Notes: generated from the letters alone by a model not told the origin. DNA of 64,000 nt from Heterocephalus glaber (GCF_000247695.1 NW_004624742.1:2901495-2965494), one strand, 5' to 3'; numbered from the stretch's first letter, positions 36,060-48,350 are shown. Numbers and translations are program-made.

Positions 36060-36895
36060 CCACCCACACATGGCCTCCTTTACTATTAATGAGATTGTAC
36101 TATGAAGCAAACAAACAGATCGGCAGATAATGCCAGCATGTTAGAAGTAGCAATGAAGATAGAAGGAAAAGAAGGATGTACCAGTTACTGAGTCTTGGAG
36201 GTAGGAGCTGGCTGTCCTTGTGGGTAGGGGTCACAAGGCAAGGAGGCACCATGGGGACATCAACAGACAACAGAAGCCCCAACAGAAGAGTGCAACTGAA
36301 GACCCAGCCTGGGTCATCTGCAGAATGAGGCCCCTGTCTCCTCCTCTCCTTACAACATACCCTGAGAGAGGCCATGGGCAGCAGGAGGAAGAAGGCCACA
36401 GACTTCAGGCAACAGGTGGGGTGCTGCTTCGGTACAGGGAATCACAATAGATGAGGTAGGAGCTGCTCCAAGTCAAAACAATGGCCTTGGAATCTTCCTC
36501 AAACGAAGCTGGAGCCCCTTCCTTTGTATAATCCCTACCTAAAGAAAGCAATAGATAAACATATTTCTTCTGGATAGCTCCTAGTGTCACACTTATCTGA
36601 AATGATTGGTTTTAATTATAAAAATAATTGATGGGAAATATGAAATATGAGAAAGAACAAAATTTGTTCATAGACTTACCCTATCACATCCACTAATTAA
36701 ATTCAGATGTACTTCCTTCCAGCTCTTTTTTTATGCACAAATGAAAGACTAAAGTCAATTCTGTTTAGGTTTTAATTGAACTCAAAGTAAATCAAGCCAA
36801 GCAGAAATAGGTTATCAGGCTTTTGTTCTGAAATAAAAACTCTATTGCGTATTCAAACTATAAGACAGATGATTTAAAAACAATAGCAATAAACA
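36060..36895. other. Unassigned non-coding stretch
   Basis: Antiparallel ORFs of 99 and 76 codons overlap at 36100-36450 with no motif. The segment around 36610-36740 has the feel of a very old dispersed repeat but cannot be named. Confidence 0.35.
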
Positions 36896-36899
36896 TTAA

Positions 36900-37092
36900 C
36901 ATAATGCTTACTGTGTACTAAGCTCTATTCTAAATATTTTACAGGGATTCTTTCTTTTGATTCATTCAACAATTCACAAGAACTAACCGTAAGCAATCCT
37001 TACTTTGCAGATGGAGGGTGGGCAATAAAACTAAGTGAGAAAAGTTACCCAAGATCACTTGGTTGGGAAGAGCTGGAACCAGGATACAGCGT
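36900..37092 (-). repeat. MIR SINE (antisense)
   Basis: Order: cttactgtgtactaagctct, ctttgcagatggagggtggg, then gaaaagttacccaagatcac and gagctggaaccaggatac. Confidence 0.68.
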
Positions 37093-38935
37093 CAAGCAGA
37101 ATGAGTTTATAGTATCTAATAAACAGTTACAAGAGGCTGGGATGTGACTATGAATAGAAAAAGTTTTGTCCTTGTGGCACTCACTCTACCTTGTTCCCAG
37201 TGTTGTGTGGACCACTTCTCCGTTTTGCCTTCTAGTTGTGTAACTTCGTTTCAGCAAGGTATTTCCATCTGAGGTGCTGGGCCTGGCCTGGTACCACTGC
37301 ACTATTTGCTTTAGTATAGGCTTAGACAGTGTTCAAAGTTACGTGGAGCCCCTCTTGTGGAGAGGATCAGTCTTATGCTCAGGGAACCAAAAGCCCCCAC
37401 CTCCTAACTGTATCCTGGGTAGAGTTAAATTGAAAATGTTGTTATTTAACTAATTTGCACTAACTACTCAAAGGTGGCAAATGCTTCAGTGAAATGATGT
37501 TTTTCTTTTGATGTTACATATTTTCTTTTTGCTGATACTCACTAGCACTTGTTTTACTCCAGGTCTTGTGCTGTGAGCTTTCCGTGGATCTGCGCAGAAC
37601 ACTGTGCAGAGCTGTGGTTCACTCACCATCCCCGATTCATAAAAGAGGAAGCAGAAGCGTGGTGACTTGCTCAAGCTCCATGTCTAGGAGGAGGCCACAA
37701 GGGCCTTTTGTAACAGTGCTGGCTCTGTCATCAGTGGGCTCATACTGCTGAGCCTATGTGGGCTTGTTTCCCTTTTGCAAAGGATGAATTAGATGGTCCA
37801 TGTGCTCTGCATTCCCTGATCCATGTCACTGCATCTCAGGAATTCAACCCAGTCAGGGCACTGAGGGGATCCAAGAGTGTTATCATGGTCTCTGGCTCTG
37901 TAGGGAGGTTATAGCCTAGTTGGTGACACCGCTGATGGTACAAGAAAGTGAATACTTTGTCAATGTGTGATTTAGACCACAGTATGAGGATTCTGGAAAG
38001 GCAGCTGAATGAATCTTGCTTAGTGGAAAATCATGTTAAAGGGAGAGCGAATCTTCCTTAATATTTGCTGAATATGATTGCCTTGTTAGGCAAGGGCCAG
38101 ATGTACTAGTCTGGTGGACACATCATCACCTGACTCCCAGAACAGCCCAATCTGCCCATCCCTGCCTCCAGGCAGAGAGCCTGGGAAGTGTGCAGATGTG
38201 CTGTATTTCAATGAAAGCATGAACACTTGTTTTTTCCTCTACATAATATGGTTCCTTATGTTGCAACATTCTCTCCACAGGGCCGTTTATGGGAAGAAGA
38301 TGTAGGTTGGGGAGGCAGAGATCAGGGAACAGAAGTCTAGTTGGGATTCTGTAAATATCACTGAGGAAACCAGGGGGTGGAGATGTTGTATATGCAAAAA
38401 CAGAGTTTCTTTAATCATGAAGAACTGGTTGTGAGCAGGTCTCTACAGTTTGCCTGGGTTTGCAGTCATGACAGTAGGAGACAGAGCTGATAGATTTCCT
38501 TCTGTAGCAGGTATAAATCAGCATTGCAAGCTCGAGAGTGTTTTAAAGTGTTGAGCTTGAATTCACTAAGTGAAATGCAGAGTGAGTCTTGAGTTGGTTT
38601 TGATTCACTACTGTGGCATCTCAGAGCCTATGAAGAGGTGGTATCCATCCCAGGATCCTTGGTCTCTATCCTCTTTCTTTTCTGTTGGTTTTCCCAAGAG
38701 TTCTGTGTCAGCTCTGTTGCTCATTATATACTGCAAGGGCAATAGCTTCCATTTCCAAGGTTTCTATGTTCAGCAACAGGTTGATGAAACTCAACTCCAC
38801 AGGGCCGTCTGACTCACAATATCTGGACCTATGTATGCAGCTGCTTTCTGGGCATCTTTGCTCATAGCCTGAGAGGTACATACTTGTTAAGAAAACTCCC
38901 AGAATCCTGCTATTCTTCCTATCCCCTCTCAACTC
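37093..38935. other. Unassigned non-coding stretch
   Basis: No gene or confidently named repeat was seen. ORFs of 60-80 codons (for example 37566-37751, 38570-38812 and an antiparallel 38708-38932) lack motifs. Confidence 0.4.
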
Positions 38936-38944
38936 AGTGAATGG

Positions 38945-39262
38945 CTAACACTAAATTCATTATCCCTCTTGTCCAAACAGCCAGCTGTTACTCCTCTGGA
39001 ACATCTGTCTTTCCAATGTGTGTGCATATCTTGGCTCAGGGCCTAGTGTCTCCTTCCTATAGCAGCCCTTACATGGGTTCTCTGTCTTCCTGTCTTGCAA
39101 TCCACTCTCTACACAGCAGCTAGAGAGCTTCTACAGGACACATAGGTATAACTCTCTTACTGAAAACTCCTCAAAGACTGTCACTTATTTTGGAGATTTA
39201 GCCTAAATTCTTCATTCTCAGGTTGGAGCCTACTGATCACTTCAGTGGTTTCTAGGGTCAAA
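38945..39262 (+). mobile_element. L2 LINE fragment, sense
   Basis: Segments caatccactctctacacagc, ttactgaaaactcctcaaag and gatttagcctaaattcttca follow L2 ORF2/3' UTR order. Confidence 0.62.
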
Positions 39263-39596
39263 TCTCTTGAGAGCTTCCCCATAGAGTTCAAGATCAGGGG
39301 GTGCAGGTAGAACAGATGATATTGTCAAATGAAATTAGTATCACTCCCACCACCCCACTCTACCATATTTCTGAATTCAAAACATCCCAGCAGAATCCAA
39401 AATGATGTCTTTAGTCCTGATGAATCAGTTTCCTGCTCAAAATTGATGAGAAAAAGACAGGTGACTTAAGATGACCATAGAAGATAACCAGAGAAGAAAG
39501 ATGATGTCTTTCTGGTCCTCCCTCCCAGAAGAGGCCACTCCCCTATTGGTCTCTCACTGACCCTTGCTGTAATGCTCATGATATTTTGGACCATAT
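39263..39596. other. Unassigned non-coding stretch
   Basis: Nothing recognised. Confidence 0.4.
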
Positions 39597-39636
39597 GGCA
39601 TTTATTTATTTATTATTTATTTATTTATTTTATTTC
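39597..39636. repeat. (TTTA)n microsatellite
   Basis: Interrupted run of TTTA/TTAT units. Confidence 0.85.
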
Positions 39637-39789
39637 TTCTTTTATACAGTCAGCAATTTTGGTTCAGGAAAGATATATTTCCCTTTATCTTCTGTGTAGC
39701 ACATATCTTCTTTGTGTAAGTTGAGCAGATTCTTAGTATATGACTGTAAAATTGTTAAATAACAATATTGTGGCCTTTCCCATTATTAG

Positions 39790-40510
39790 ATAGAAACATT
39801 TCTTTCATTAAAATATTTGATATAAAAATATTCCTCCATATTACAAAGGATTAACATCTTTACCAAGTAACTTGCTCTCACAAACTAATAAGAAAAACAA
39901 ATTCCCTAAGAGAAAAATTGACCAAAGTCATTGATAGACAATTTCTAAAAGAAACAATACAAATGACCATTAAACATGTGGCAGATACTAGATTTCCCAT
40001 CTAATAACTAAAACTACTGTTTCCAGGATGTGAGAAACAGGTCCTCAGGTATACTATTGGGAAGAATGTCATTATATAGAGCTTTATTGAATAAAAATCA
40101 AGCAACTTAGTCTGACCCAGCAATTCCAGGAATTCATCCTACAAGAACGATCAGATAAGGGTATCACGTTTATGTGAAAGAATATTAATTACAACATTAC
40201 TATTAATAAATAGCCAGAATGCAAATAAGTAAAACTTTTATCATTAGTAGTTTGGTTAAATTATGGTACATTCATACAAACAAATCTCTAGAGATCTACA
40301 TTTTTACAAGAAAAGATATCTATCATATATTAAACAGACAAGACAGATTGTAAAGCATTTTATCCATCTACCCATCTATCTTCCTTTCATTCTATGATTC
40401 AAGAAAAAAGTGAAAGAATATATATCAAACCATTAACAATAATTATCACTGGATAAAGTTAACTTATTAATGATGTCTGTATTTTATTTCATATTTTGAA
40501 GATTTTTCAA
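39790..40510 (+). mobile_element. LINE-1 3' end, sense (old L1M)
   Basis: Order matches old L1M: caaactaataagaaaaacaa, acaatacaaatgaccattaa, gacccagcaattccaggaat, then ttggttaaattatggtacat. Highly diverged, with no coding capacity. Confidence 0.7.
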
Positions 40511-40741
40511 TGATTAGGTATTACACTTATAACAATAGCAAAAGCAATAAATTGCCCAATTTGGGAAAAAAGTTTTTCTTCTTGCTTATTAAGGAGCAAT
40601 TTAAGAGACTTAAGTCTGATAGCATATGGGGAACATGTTGCCACATGGAAAAATTTCTTGTTATGGGGGGCCTCAATAGCTTAGCTCCTCCGGATAGCAG
40701 GGCCTCATATCAAATGGAATTTATGCTGCTTTTTAAACAAG

Positions 40742-40839
40742 AGTTTTATTTATTTATTTATTTTTCCACTATCAGGGATCGAACTCAGGACCTTACACTT
40801 GCCAGGCAGGTGCGGTGCGACTGAGCTACATCCCTGGCT
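40742..40839 (-). mobile_element. ID SINE
   Basis: T-rich tail with TTTA units, then cactatcagggatcgaactc, aggaccttacacttgccagg, and a gactgagctacatccctggc end. It is flanked by imperfect tatgctg repeats at about 40721 and 40839. Confidence 0.85.
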
Positions 40840-40844
40840 ATGCT

Positions 40845-42180
40845 GATTTTTTGATTCTATCTTTCTACTAATTTCCAAGAAATTACAGGATAAAAATTTT
40901 ACCATCTATTCCTATTCCAGGAATGGGGAAGAAATCACCCTCAAATTTCCACTCCCCACGGATAAAAATTGTGTAGATAAATGAAACCTATAAATTATTG
41001 ACACTTTATGCATTCATATTATCTTCATCACCTACACTTCTTTCAAATATCCTTTTGTACTTGCTACCAAGACAAAATAAACTGATTTCCAATTTCTCCA
41101 ATGTACTCTTGTTCTGATTTGTTTTTAGAGAACTCTTGTTGGTTTCTATTGATCAGTTATTTATTTTCTTCCTGATCAGAGCAGATTAACTAATAAAAAT
41201 TCAGTTTTTCTTGGTATTGATGGTATGGACATTTGTCTTTGGCTCCTGGAATTTCCAACTTTTCCCTTAGATTTTCAAAGTACTTCCATACTTTGCCCTT
41301 TGTTCCACCATACTGGTGACTTTATATTGATCAGATCTGATAATTTGTAAGTGTAAAGACACTCTGGTAACTGGGAACTGGGAGATGAATTCTTCTAAAA
41401 TCTGTATCACCTCAGCAAGCAAGCTGTCTAAACCAGCATCAGTGCTAGCTGAGAGTGAATGGCATCTAGAAAGTGTAGAAGAGGACCAAGAGGACAGACA
41501 TCAGTCACAGCCGGGGTACCAACTGCAATGGAGTGTTTGCAAGAAGAGTTGTATCTTGTCTCACTAACTCTGCTGTGAGCATAGAAACACAGTGGCCAGG
41601 ATGAAGTGAACATAACAGGGCAACGTGAACAGGTCAGAGTGGTGCAAGAGGTGGTCTAGCTGGGCAGAGTTTCTGCTCCCCAGGGGCCCTAGGACCTACT
41701 TTTGCTGTTTCTGTGAACTCCACTGTGCTTTTTTGTGCTTTGGCTTCTAACTGTACCCACACCTTTCTTTGGAAGGCCACCCCCTTGGTCACTGGCCATT
41801 TTATCCACAGTGCAGAGCCAAGATGTAGCTGGGGCTTTTGGCAGGAGTTGACAGTTTGTCAGCAGGAAGCTCAGCTCCCTTGTTTCTATGAGGACAAACT
41901 CCCAAGTCTCTGCCTTGTGAAATTCTCTTAAGTCTCACTGCTGTCTGGCTTCTTTTGTTGCCCAGCCTGCTTCCCCCACTCATGGGGCCAGTTTCTTCTG
42001 GGAGCCCATCTTCACCAGTCACTTGCACAAGCACCTTCCCCCTCAGGGCCTGCATAGAGGATGATGGGTAATGTTCCGATGATTTACCAGTGTCAGGCAC
42101 TACCACAGAGCCCTGCCCCACCTAATCCTCCAAAGGGCATCAGGTAGACCCTGTACAATCATCCTTTTGGTAGGATTTCT
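40845..42180. other. Unassigned non-coding stretch
   Basis: No gene or confidently named repeat was seen. Opposing ORFs of 72 and 106 codons overlap at 41713-42121 without motifs. Confidence 0.4.
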
Positions 42181-42184
42181 TAGA

Positions 42185-42335
42185 CCTAAGAGGCCAGGCT
42201 GTAGAGTCCTGCCGATTACCAACGGTGTGATCTTGGGCAAATTACACTCCTCACCTGTAAATCTACTTCATAGGTTGATTGTGAACATTTGATGAATTGG
42301 TGCTAGAGTGCTATCTAGGTACTTGTTAAATGAAC
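42185..42335 (+). repeat. MIR SINE
   Basis: Segments ggtgtgatcttgggcaaatt, ctcacctgtaaatctacttc and cttgttaaatgaaccaatg-like tail in sense MIR order. Confidence 0.7.
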
Positions 42336-43205
42336 CAATGCTGCACACATGGGGCAGTCCAGACTTACAAAGATCATTTAACTTCCTCAACATCCTCCAG
42401 CTTAGGTGGGAAAATTAGAACTCAGACCTAAGTCTGTATGATTTCCTGGCCCAGTCTTTTAACCATGATTCTATGTCGGGTCTGATCAGACCCACTGCCC
42501 CTTCTTGTGCCTTCATACTTCTCAAATGGGCTACTTTTTGCCAAAGCTCCTGGCCCATACCGACCTTGTCTTTGCCATTCTTGTCTTTGCTTACCAGGGG
42601 GTGACTGGCTCTCCTGGGATGAAGGCCAGCTGTCTTTGGCCATAGAGGGGTCACTGTGTGTTAATTCTCAAGGGGCTCTCTCCACGGATCTATACTTTGT
42701 TCATTAGCAATCTCCACCCCACCCTAAAAGCAGACTCTCTCTACTGAAGTAATAACTTATGAGTACTTTATTTTTCTAATTCAAATATCCTTTTCCATGT
42801 CCTAATTGCAAAGGCAAATTGAGCACTAATGTAAAACATATGGAAACATGTAAAGGGAAGAGGGATGTGAGAAAACTCTCACTTGCTGCCATGTGGCTTT
42901 CTGAGGCCGGTTCATCCACCCAAGCTTTGACTCACTGGGGCCAGAGCTGAGCCTCCTCACAGGCTCCACGATGACACACCTGGTAGCCCCTGCCAATGTC
43001 CTTATAAGGCAGCTCCCTGGCGCTAGCTGTTGGCCTGGCCTGCGTTTCAGTACTGATGAAGCAATGTCCCTGGCCTGGGAAGGGCAGGGAACAACTTGCT
43101 CTTCATTCTCCGTAGCATCTGTCAGGAGGCCCTGCTTCCTTTCCTGTTGGATTGAAAGTGAAAAATCTAATTTTGGGAGAATATTGGGAATAAAGCCATC
43201 TATTT
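42336..43205. other. Unassigned non-coding stretch
   Basis: A 130-codon minus ORF (42826-43218) and an antiparallel 83-codon ORF overlap. Neither shows a known domain. No repeat was named. Confidence 0.4.
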
Positions 43206-43209
43206 CCAT

Positions 43210-43290
43210 ATTAGGCATTTAGCAACATTTATTGGGCAGCTGCTATGTGCCAGGTAAACAGCTCCAGGTCTCTGTTTATAAGAAAGGGAG
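43210..43290 (-). repeat. L2 3' end (antisense)
   Basis: It contains acatttattgggcagctgct followed by atgtgccaggtaaac, the mirrored L2 terminus. Confidence 0.55.
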
Positions 43291-43429
43291 CAGATCTAGT
43301 TGTAGTGCCTGGATCCAACATGATAGTTTCTTTGTGTGTCTGGTGAGGGGAAAGGGATGTCTCAAGTCCCCTTCAGGTCCCAGGACTTGGGAACAGAAAG
43401 TAGAATAGGGGAGTATTCATGATTAATGT

Positions 43430-43520
43430 ATGTGTCACGCATGTATGGAGTACAGTGATTTACATACATTACCTCATTTAATCCTCAAGGACTAAACACT
43501 GAGAAGTAAGTATTGGGGTC
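43430..43520 (-). repeat. MIR fragment (antisense)
   Basis: Block tttacatacattacctcatt, then taatcctcaagg. Confidence 0.55.
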
Positions 43521-43689
43521 ACAATGAAAGTCCTCTGAAATATCTACCCTACTTCATCTTACTTTTCCTCACATCCCAAAGCCAGTCAGGTTGTGGGGCT
43601 TTTGGATTATTTACATTTTAACCTCAAGGGTTATTTCCTGTTTCAAATGTAATACAGTTCTGCTCAGTCACAAAGGTTTCCTTCAAATT

Positions 43690-44178
43690 CAGACACCCAA
43701 ATGAATTATCCTGGCCAACAGCAACCGCTTGACTCTCAGGACTGCCTACATTACCCATGGCTGGTACGAAAACACTGTCTTCACCTTACACTCTAGGCTC
43801 CCAGGTCATGCTCCATACTGCCTCCTCTAGTTGTTCTGCTCAGGACCCAGTAGCTCTCCTGGCTAAAGGAACAAGATTAGTTCGGAGTCTGAGGTTTCCT
43901 TTGGGGAATGGGTGCTGCAGACACTGAGACACCATGACCCAGACTGGCTTCCCTGTGGGGGGTTCTCTCCTATCTCTGCTTCCACAGCCCCCAGCACAAT
44001 GTCCCTGTCTTGAGCAGTCAGGGGACAATTGCGTGAGCACTGGAAACACACCTAGGTGGCTTCTCTGGGTTTCAAATGCCAATCTCCCTCCCAACTCCAC
44101 CAGCCTCATTTCCCTTCTCCCTGCTCTTTCCACTCTGGCCACACTGGTGTCCCTGCTGATCCTCACACACAAAGCAGG
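43690..44178 (+). mobile_element. L2 LINE, first part of an interrupted copy
   Basis: It ends with ctgctctttccactctggcc and acactggtgtccctgctgat, matching the L2 3' region. Sequence continuing the same consensus reappears at about 44790, so about 600 bp is inserted between the two parts. Confidence 0.6.
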
Positions 44179-44182
44179 GTTA

Positions 44183-44686
44183 AAACACGGGATACTGAGT
44201 TAAATTTGAATTTCAGAGGAACATAAATAATTTTTTTTAGTATCAGATTAGTTGTCATTTGAATGCCCATCACTTCCAAAATTTATCTGGAATCTCCAAT
44301 GGAATAATATTTTGAGGTAAGGCCTTTAGGAGCTGATGAAGAATGAGGGTGGAGCACTCCTGGGTGGGGTTAGGGATGACAGAGAAGGGCTTCTTCCATG
44401 TCTGGACACAGTTCTCCTTCTGGAGGATGCAGCAAGGTGCCATCTTGGAAGCAGAAAGTTTGAGTCCTCACCAGATGCTGGGACTTCAGCACCTCCATCT
44501 GGACTCCTACCTTTCAGAACTGTAGGAAATAACGTTCTGTTTCTTATAAATCACGCAGTCTGTGGTATTTTGTTATAGCAGCACAATAGATTAAGCTAAG
44601 TATGTCTCAAATTTTGTATGGAACATATACTAAAATATTATTCATTGTTTATCTGAAACTCAAATTTAACTATGTATCTAAGTTTT
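44183..44686. mobile_element. Palindromic DNA-transposon-like repeat, split
   Basis: The left arm at 44183-44250 (gagttaaatttgaatttcag, then aataattttttttagtat) and the right arm at 44599-44686 (acatatactaaaatatta, then gtttatctgaaactcaaattt) are near reverse complements, as in the short palindromic mammalian MITEs. The arms are separated by the LTR at 44251-44598. Confidence 0.62.
44251..44598 (+). mobile_element. MLT1/MaLR-like LTR, sense, inserted in the palindromic repeat
   Basis: Order: gaggtaaggcctttaggagc, gaagcagaaagtttgagtcc, cctttcagaactgtaggaaa, then ggtattttgttatagcagca. Solo LTR without retroviral genes. Confidence 0.75.
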
Positions 44687-44687
44687 C

Positions 44688-44745
44688 TTTCTTTTCTTTC
44701 TCCCCCTCTTTCCCTTCCTACTCCCCTTCTTCCTTCTTTTTGCTA
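44688..44745. repeat. Pyrimidine-rich (TTTC/CCTT) tract
   Basis: Low-complexity C/T run on the plus strand between the palindromic arm and the resumed L2. Confidence 0.8.
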
Positions 44746-44789
44746 AATCTGGCTATACTATATGCCAAGCTTGTTTCTATCACTGGGAT

Positions 44790-45105
44790 TTTCTTCCCCT
44801 GACAGTGACCTGACTGTTTTCACTTGACCTTGGTCTCTGCCCAGATGCCTTTCTTCAAGTAGATGCTCCCCTGATCCCACAACCCAAGCCCGGCTGCATC
44901 CCTCCTCCTGCCTCTTGTCTTATTTCCTTCACAGTCTTATCCTGCTTGATGTTACCTTGTATGTTTGCTTTCTTATTTATCCCACTAGCATGAGCTCTCC
45001 ACGAAGTCAGGGACTCATGTCTGTTTTGTTCACTGCCTTTCTCTTAGTGTTTAACAGAGCCTGGCAAGAAGTGGTCATCCAGAAACTATTTCTTGAGTGA
45101 ATGGC
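44790..45105 (+). mobile_element. L2 LINE, second part of the interrupted copy
   Basis: Block ctgcccagatgcctttcttc, then catgagctctccacgaagtc, gggactcatgtctgttttgt, and an actatttcttgagtgaatgg end. Confidence 0.75.
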
Positions 45106-45197
45106 TTGTTATGCATGATTGAGTGAGGAAATTTTGAGTTCCCAGGTCAGCCCAAGAGAGAGAAGTTAGAAGAAGGCTCTGAGAGTACTGGGGAAGA

Positions 45198-45231
45198 GTG
45201 GGAAGGAAGGAGGGAGGGAGGGAAGGAGAGG

Positions 45232-45276
<45 letters not shown>

Positions 45277-45302
45277 GGAGGAGGAAGAGAGAAGGAAGAC
45301 AG
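45198..45302. repeat. (GGAA/GGGA)n(GA)n purine tract
   Basis: About 100 bp of almost pure purine on the plus strand, with a core of GA dinucleotides. The minus-strand SLSLSL-type ORFs over it are low-complexity artefacts. Confidence 0.95.
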
Positions 45303-45384
45303 GATATATCCCAGGGTCTGTGAGTTCAGAAACACTTCGGGAGAACACACAGCCTACTAGACTGCATTGCCAAGGAGGGCAGTA

Positions 45385-45592
45385 CAGTTTCAGAGCATGG
45401 GCTTTCACCACACCAGCTCACAACTTGAGTCTGGACTCTGTCACACACCTCTTGTCAGGCTTCCAGCAATTAATTAACCTCTCTAGGCCTCAGTTTTCCT
45501 AAGTGTTTAGTGGAGGGGTATAAATGAGAAACTATGTGGTAAGCACTTAACACAGCACCTGAAACCTTGCAGGTGCATAACAGAAAGCAGCT
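45385..45592 (+). repeat. MIR SINE, nearly full length
   Basis: Starts cagagcatgggctttcacca. The box taattaacctctctaggcct and the end acttaacacagcacctgaaa are in MIR order. Confidence 0.8.
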
Positions 45593-46905
45593 GTGAACAT
45601 GATGCCCATGGATAGCCACACTCCTGATCATGACATTCACACTCATGAAATTCACTGCCTCTTTGAGTTTTGCTGACTTTCAACTGATGGCCATCTTTCA
45701 AAGATGAAACATGCTTGGTTGTTTCTCCAAGGAAATCACTGTAGGAGAGTTGGGAGTGGCACGATAAGGATTTCAGCCTGGCAGGCCAAGGGTGCTGTGG
45801 ACGTGGGAAGGCCAGTGAGGCCAAGTGTCTCCTTCCTGCAAGCCAGCCTCACTGTAGGAGGATCCAGATTTACCCACAGCACAGGGCTTAGTTGCTGCCC
45901 TCGGGCCTTTGAGATTTCTAGGAAATAATTGAAACTGTGAGTGTTAAGCCCAGGGATCTGAAGGGTCCATGTCACTAAGTGCACAGGACAAAGTGCAAGT
46001 GTAAGTGCAGAAGCCAGTCTGGTTTTGACAAAGACTGGCTCTGTAGCTCTGTGCTTCACTTAACCTTTGGGCCTATTCTTCTGGTGGGAAGAGGAGTGAT
46101 AATTCCTGCTGTCTTTCTTATAGGTTTGGATGACCATAAAATGAAATAGGGTATGACACAGGGCTTTGGCAACTGTCAACTTCTATATAAAACCCAGGAT
46201 CATCCTGATGTCATAAGCATTGTCTGCAGGGTGGGGGCTTGGTTGGCTGACTGGGGATGGATGGACAGCTCCATGGACCCACACCCTAACCTCACATACA
46301 CACACCCTCTTCCTGGCGACCGGGTAAAATACCCATCAGTGATGTGTCTCCGTGGGGTTAAAATGATACAAGGCAATCATACCCTGGACCCTTGCCACTG
46401 CATCCAGGGCCATGAATGTCTGCCAGATGTGGACTTCCAAGCCTGCAGCCAATGCAAAGGCAGGAAATTAGCACCGGCTCTAAGTAAACATTTCTCTTCC
46501 ACATGTCCAGAACTCAGCACTTGGCTATATTAGTAATGTGTTAGTCCCTTCTCTAGACTGCATACCGCACATGAAAAGTCCGGTGGTCCCCAGGATCAGG
46601 GAGAAAGACAGGGCCTGGGAAGCCCTCTCCCGCCCCAGCTTCAGCATTTCTGGTCAGTTCTCCAGTAGAGTGCTGTCCAGCAGCCTCGTTATGCAGGCAG
46701 AGGTAGTCAGACAGATACAGGATGTACCAGGTCGCTGGCCTTGACCTGTGGTCCAGTGTCTTGGCCCAGCTTGTGAAGCTACATCACCCCTGAGAACTAA
46801 TATGTTTTTCTCCCATTTGGATGCTCACTGGCCAGCAGCACTGCACTCAGCCTGAAGAAGGCAGGGGCCCTGGCCCAGGCCCTGGAACTTCATGCGTGTA
46901 TCAAA
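45593..46905. other. Unassigned non-coding stretch
   Basis: A weak MIR-like stretch may lie at 46020-46150. A 126-codon ORF at 46153-46533 has several Cys and His residues but no spacing I recognise as a zinc finger. A 107-codon minus ORF lies at 45736-46059. None is supported as coding. Confidence 0.4.
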
Positions 46906-46919
46906 CAGATAGTAACCAA

Positions 46920-47490
46920 AGGGCTATGGGGACTAGGTGCTAGGAATGCATTGGTGAGCAGGATGTGTTTTGGATTTCCCTTCCTCTGTGGAACTTGCTC
47001 TGGGGCTAGAAAACAGTACAGAGCTAGATTCTGAGGTATGTCAACAGATGAGAGTGATGGGGAAACCACAGGGTAGGGAGGCAAACGTGAGTAGAGGGAA
47101 GACAGAGCCATGGATTCCAGGCTCCTTGTAACAGGGTAGAGGATACAGGCCTCAGTGAGAAAGCAGCGCTTGAGTAAAGGACTGGGGTGAGCACATTTGA
47201 GGCAGAAGGAGCAGCCCAAGCAGAGTCAGGGCCGGAGAAGCCGAGGAAATGAGCAGGCCAGGCCAGTGTGCAAGGACACCCTGCAGGGTGACAGCAAGAG
47301 AAAGGTGGCTAAAAAGTGATCAGTGGTCAGGCCTGGATTTGGGGTCCTTGAAGGCTACAGAATTTGGCAATATCTTCTTTAAGAAAAAGAATATGAAATT
47401 AGGCCCACAGTGTTGGAAATGTGAGTGTGGGCTCCTAAGGCTGAAACTGTCTAGTTGGAGACATTTAAACAAGTTCGGGAAAAATATAGA
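46920..47490 (-). mobile_element. L2 LINE (antisense)
   Basis: It begins with ggactaggtgctaggaatgc, then has tgtggaacttgctctggggc, and later gagcaggccaggccagtgtg, in reverse-complement L2 order. Confidence 0.62.
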
Positions 47491-47667
47491 GATTTTGATA
47501 AATTCGTTTAAATGGGATTTTCTTTGTAATACAAAATCCCTTATTCTCTGGCATAACTAAAACATCTCAGAAGCATTTACAGAACAATAGAAAGTTTTAT
47601 TTTAGGTTCTGTAGGGCAATCAAGAACCTTGATTCCAAAGTCCCACTCTTTAAGAAACAAGCTCTAG

Positions 47668-47755
47668 GGCTGGGGATTTAGCTCAGTGGTTTTGCCGCCT
47701 GCTGCACAAGTGCAAGGACCCAAGTTCGATCCCCGGTACCAAAAAAAAAAAAGAA
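47668..47755 (+). mobile_element. ID SINE with target-site duplication
   Basis: Body ggctggggatttagctcagt, then gttcgatccccggtacc and an A tail. Flanked by aagaaacaagctctag (47652-47667) and aagaaacgagctctag (47756-47771), one mismatch. Little decay. Confidence 0.94.
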
Positions 47756-47771
47756 AAGAAACGAGCTCTAG

Positions 47772-48350
47772 GTATGAAATTAATGTGGGGAGAGTAGATG
47801 ATAGTGGTGTGAAAAGGTGCTTCTCAGGTTCCTCTGGGCTTTCGCCTCTATAGCCAAGATTTCAACCACCTCCTGTGAACCTTGCAACATCACATCTGTA
47901 TCTCTATTCTGATTTCTGGTAACTTGTCAGTAGGCTCACTCTCTCAATTCCCTGTCTACATAGTGCCCAGGGTGACCTGCCTCAGAAGCACAGCACTTAC
48001 ACCTGTGTAGGAATCTACAGTGACACCATCATCCTCATCAGAGGTCCCAAATATTTGAAAATATAACTCATCTTTCAAATAAAGATTACATTCAATACCA
48101 ATAGAAGCAATAAATGAAATGTTGTCTTATTGGTAGATGTATATGTTTTGAGCACACATTTATAACACTTGTAAGAAAGTCAATCACTGTGAGTAATGTA
48201 GCTATTTTGACAGCATAATCATTTGGCATTCATGGTCAGGGGTGCAGCTGAGGTTTATATTGGCCTTGGGATATGATTTATTCCTTCATTTGCTTCTATT
48301 GCCCCATGCTGAGAAAATCTGACTCACAGTGATAAGTTGTAAGAGGAGGC
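47772..48350. other. Unassigned non-coding stretch
   Basis: No named repeat or gene. The final about 30 bp may belong to the L1 3' UTR that continues at 51058 beyond the Charlie element. Confidence 0.4.

Noticed and set aside
42826..43218. 130-codon minus-strand ORF
   Set aside because: No recognisable domain, an antiparallel ORF over the same bases and no gene context; likely chance.
44245..44593. agatta repeats as the target-site duplication of the nested LTR
   Set aside because: The LTR consensus appears to extend to about 44598, past the second copy, so the match is probably chance.
45147..45411. Serine/leucine-repeat ORFs on the minus strand
   Set aside because: They are translations of the GA microsatellite.
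46153..46533. 126-codon ORF with several Cys/His residues, possible zinc finger
   Set aside because: The spacing fits no zinc-finger class I know, and there is no other coding evidence.
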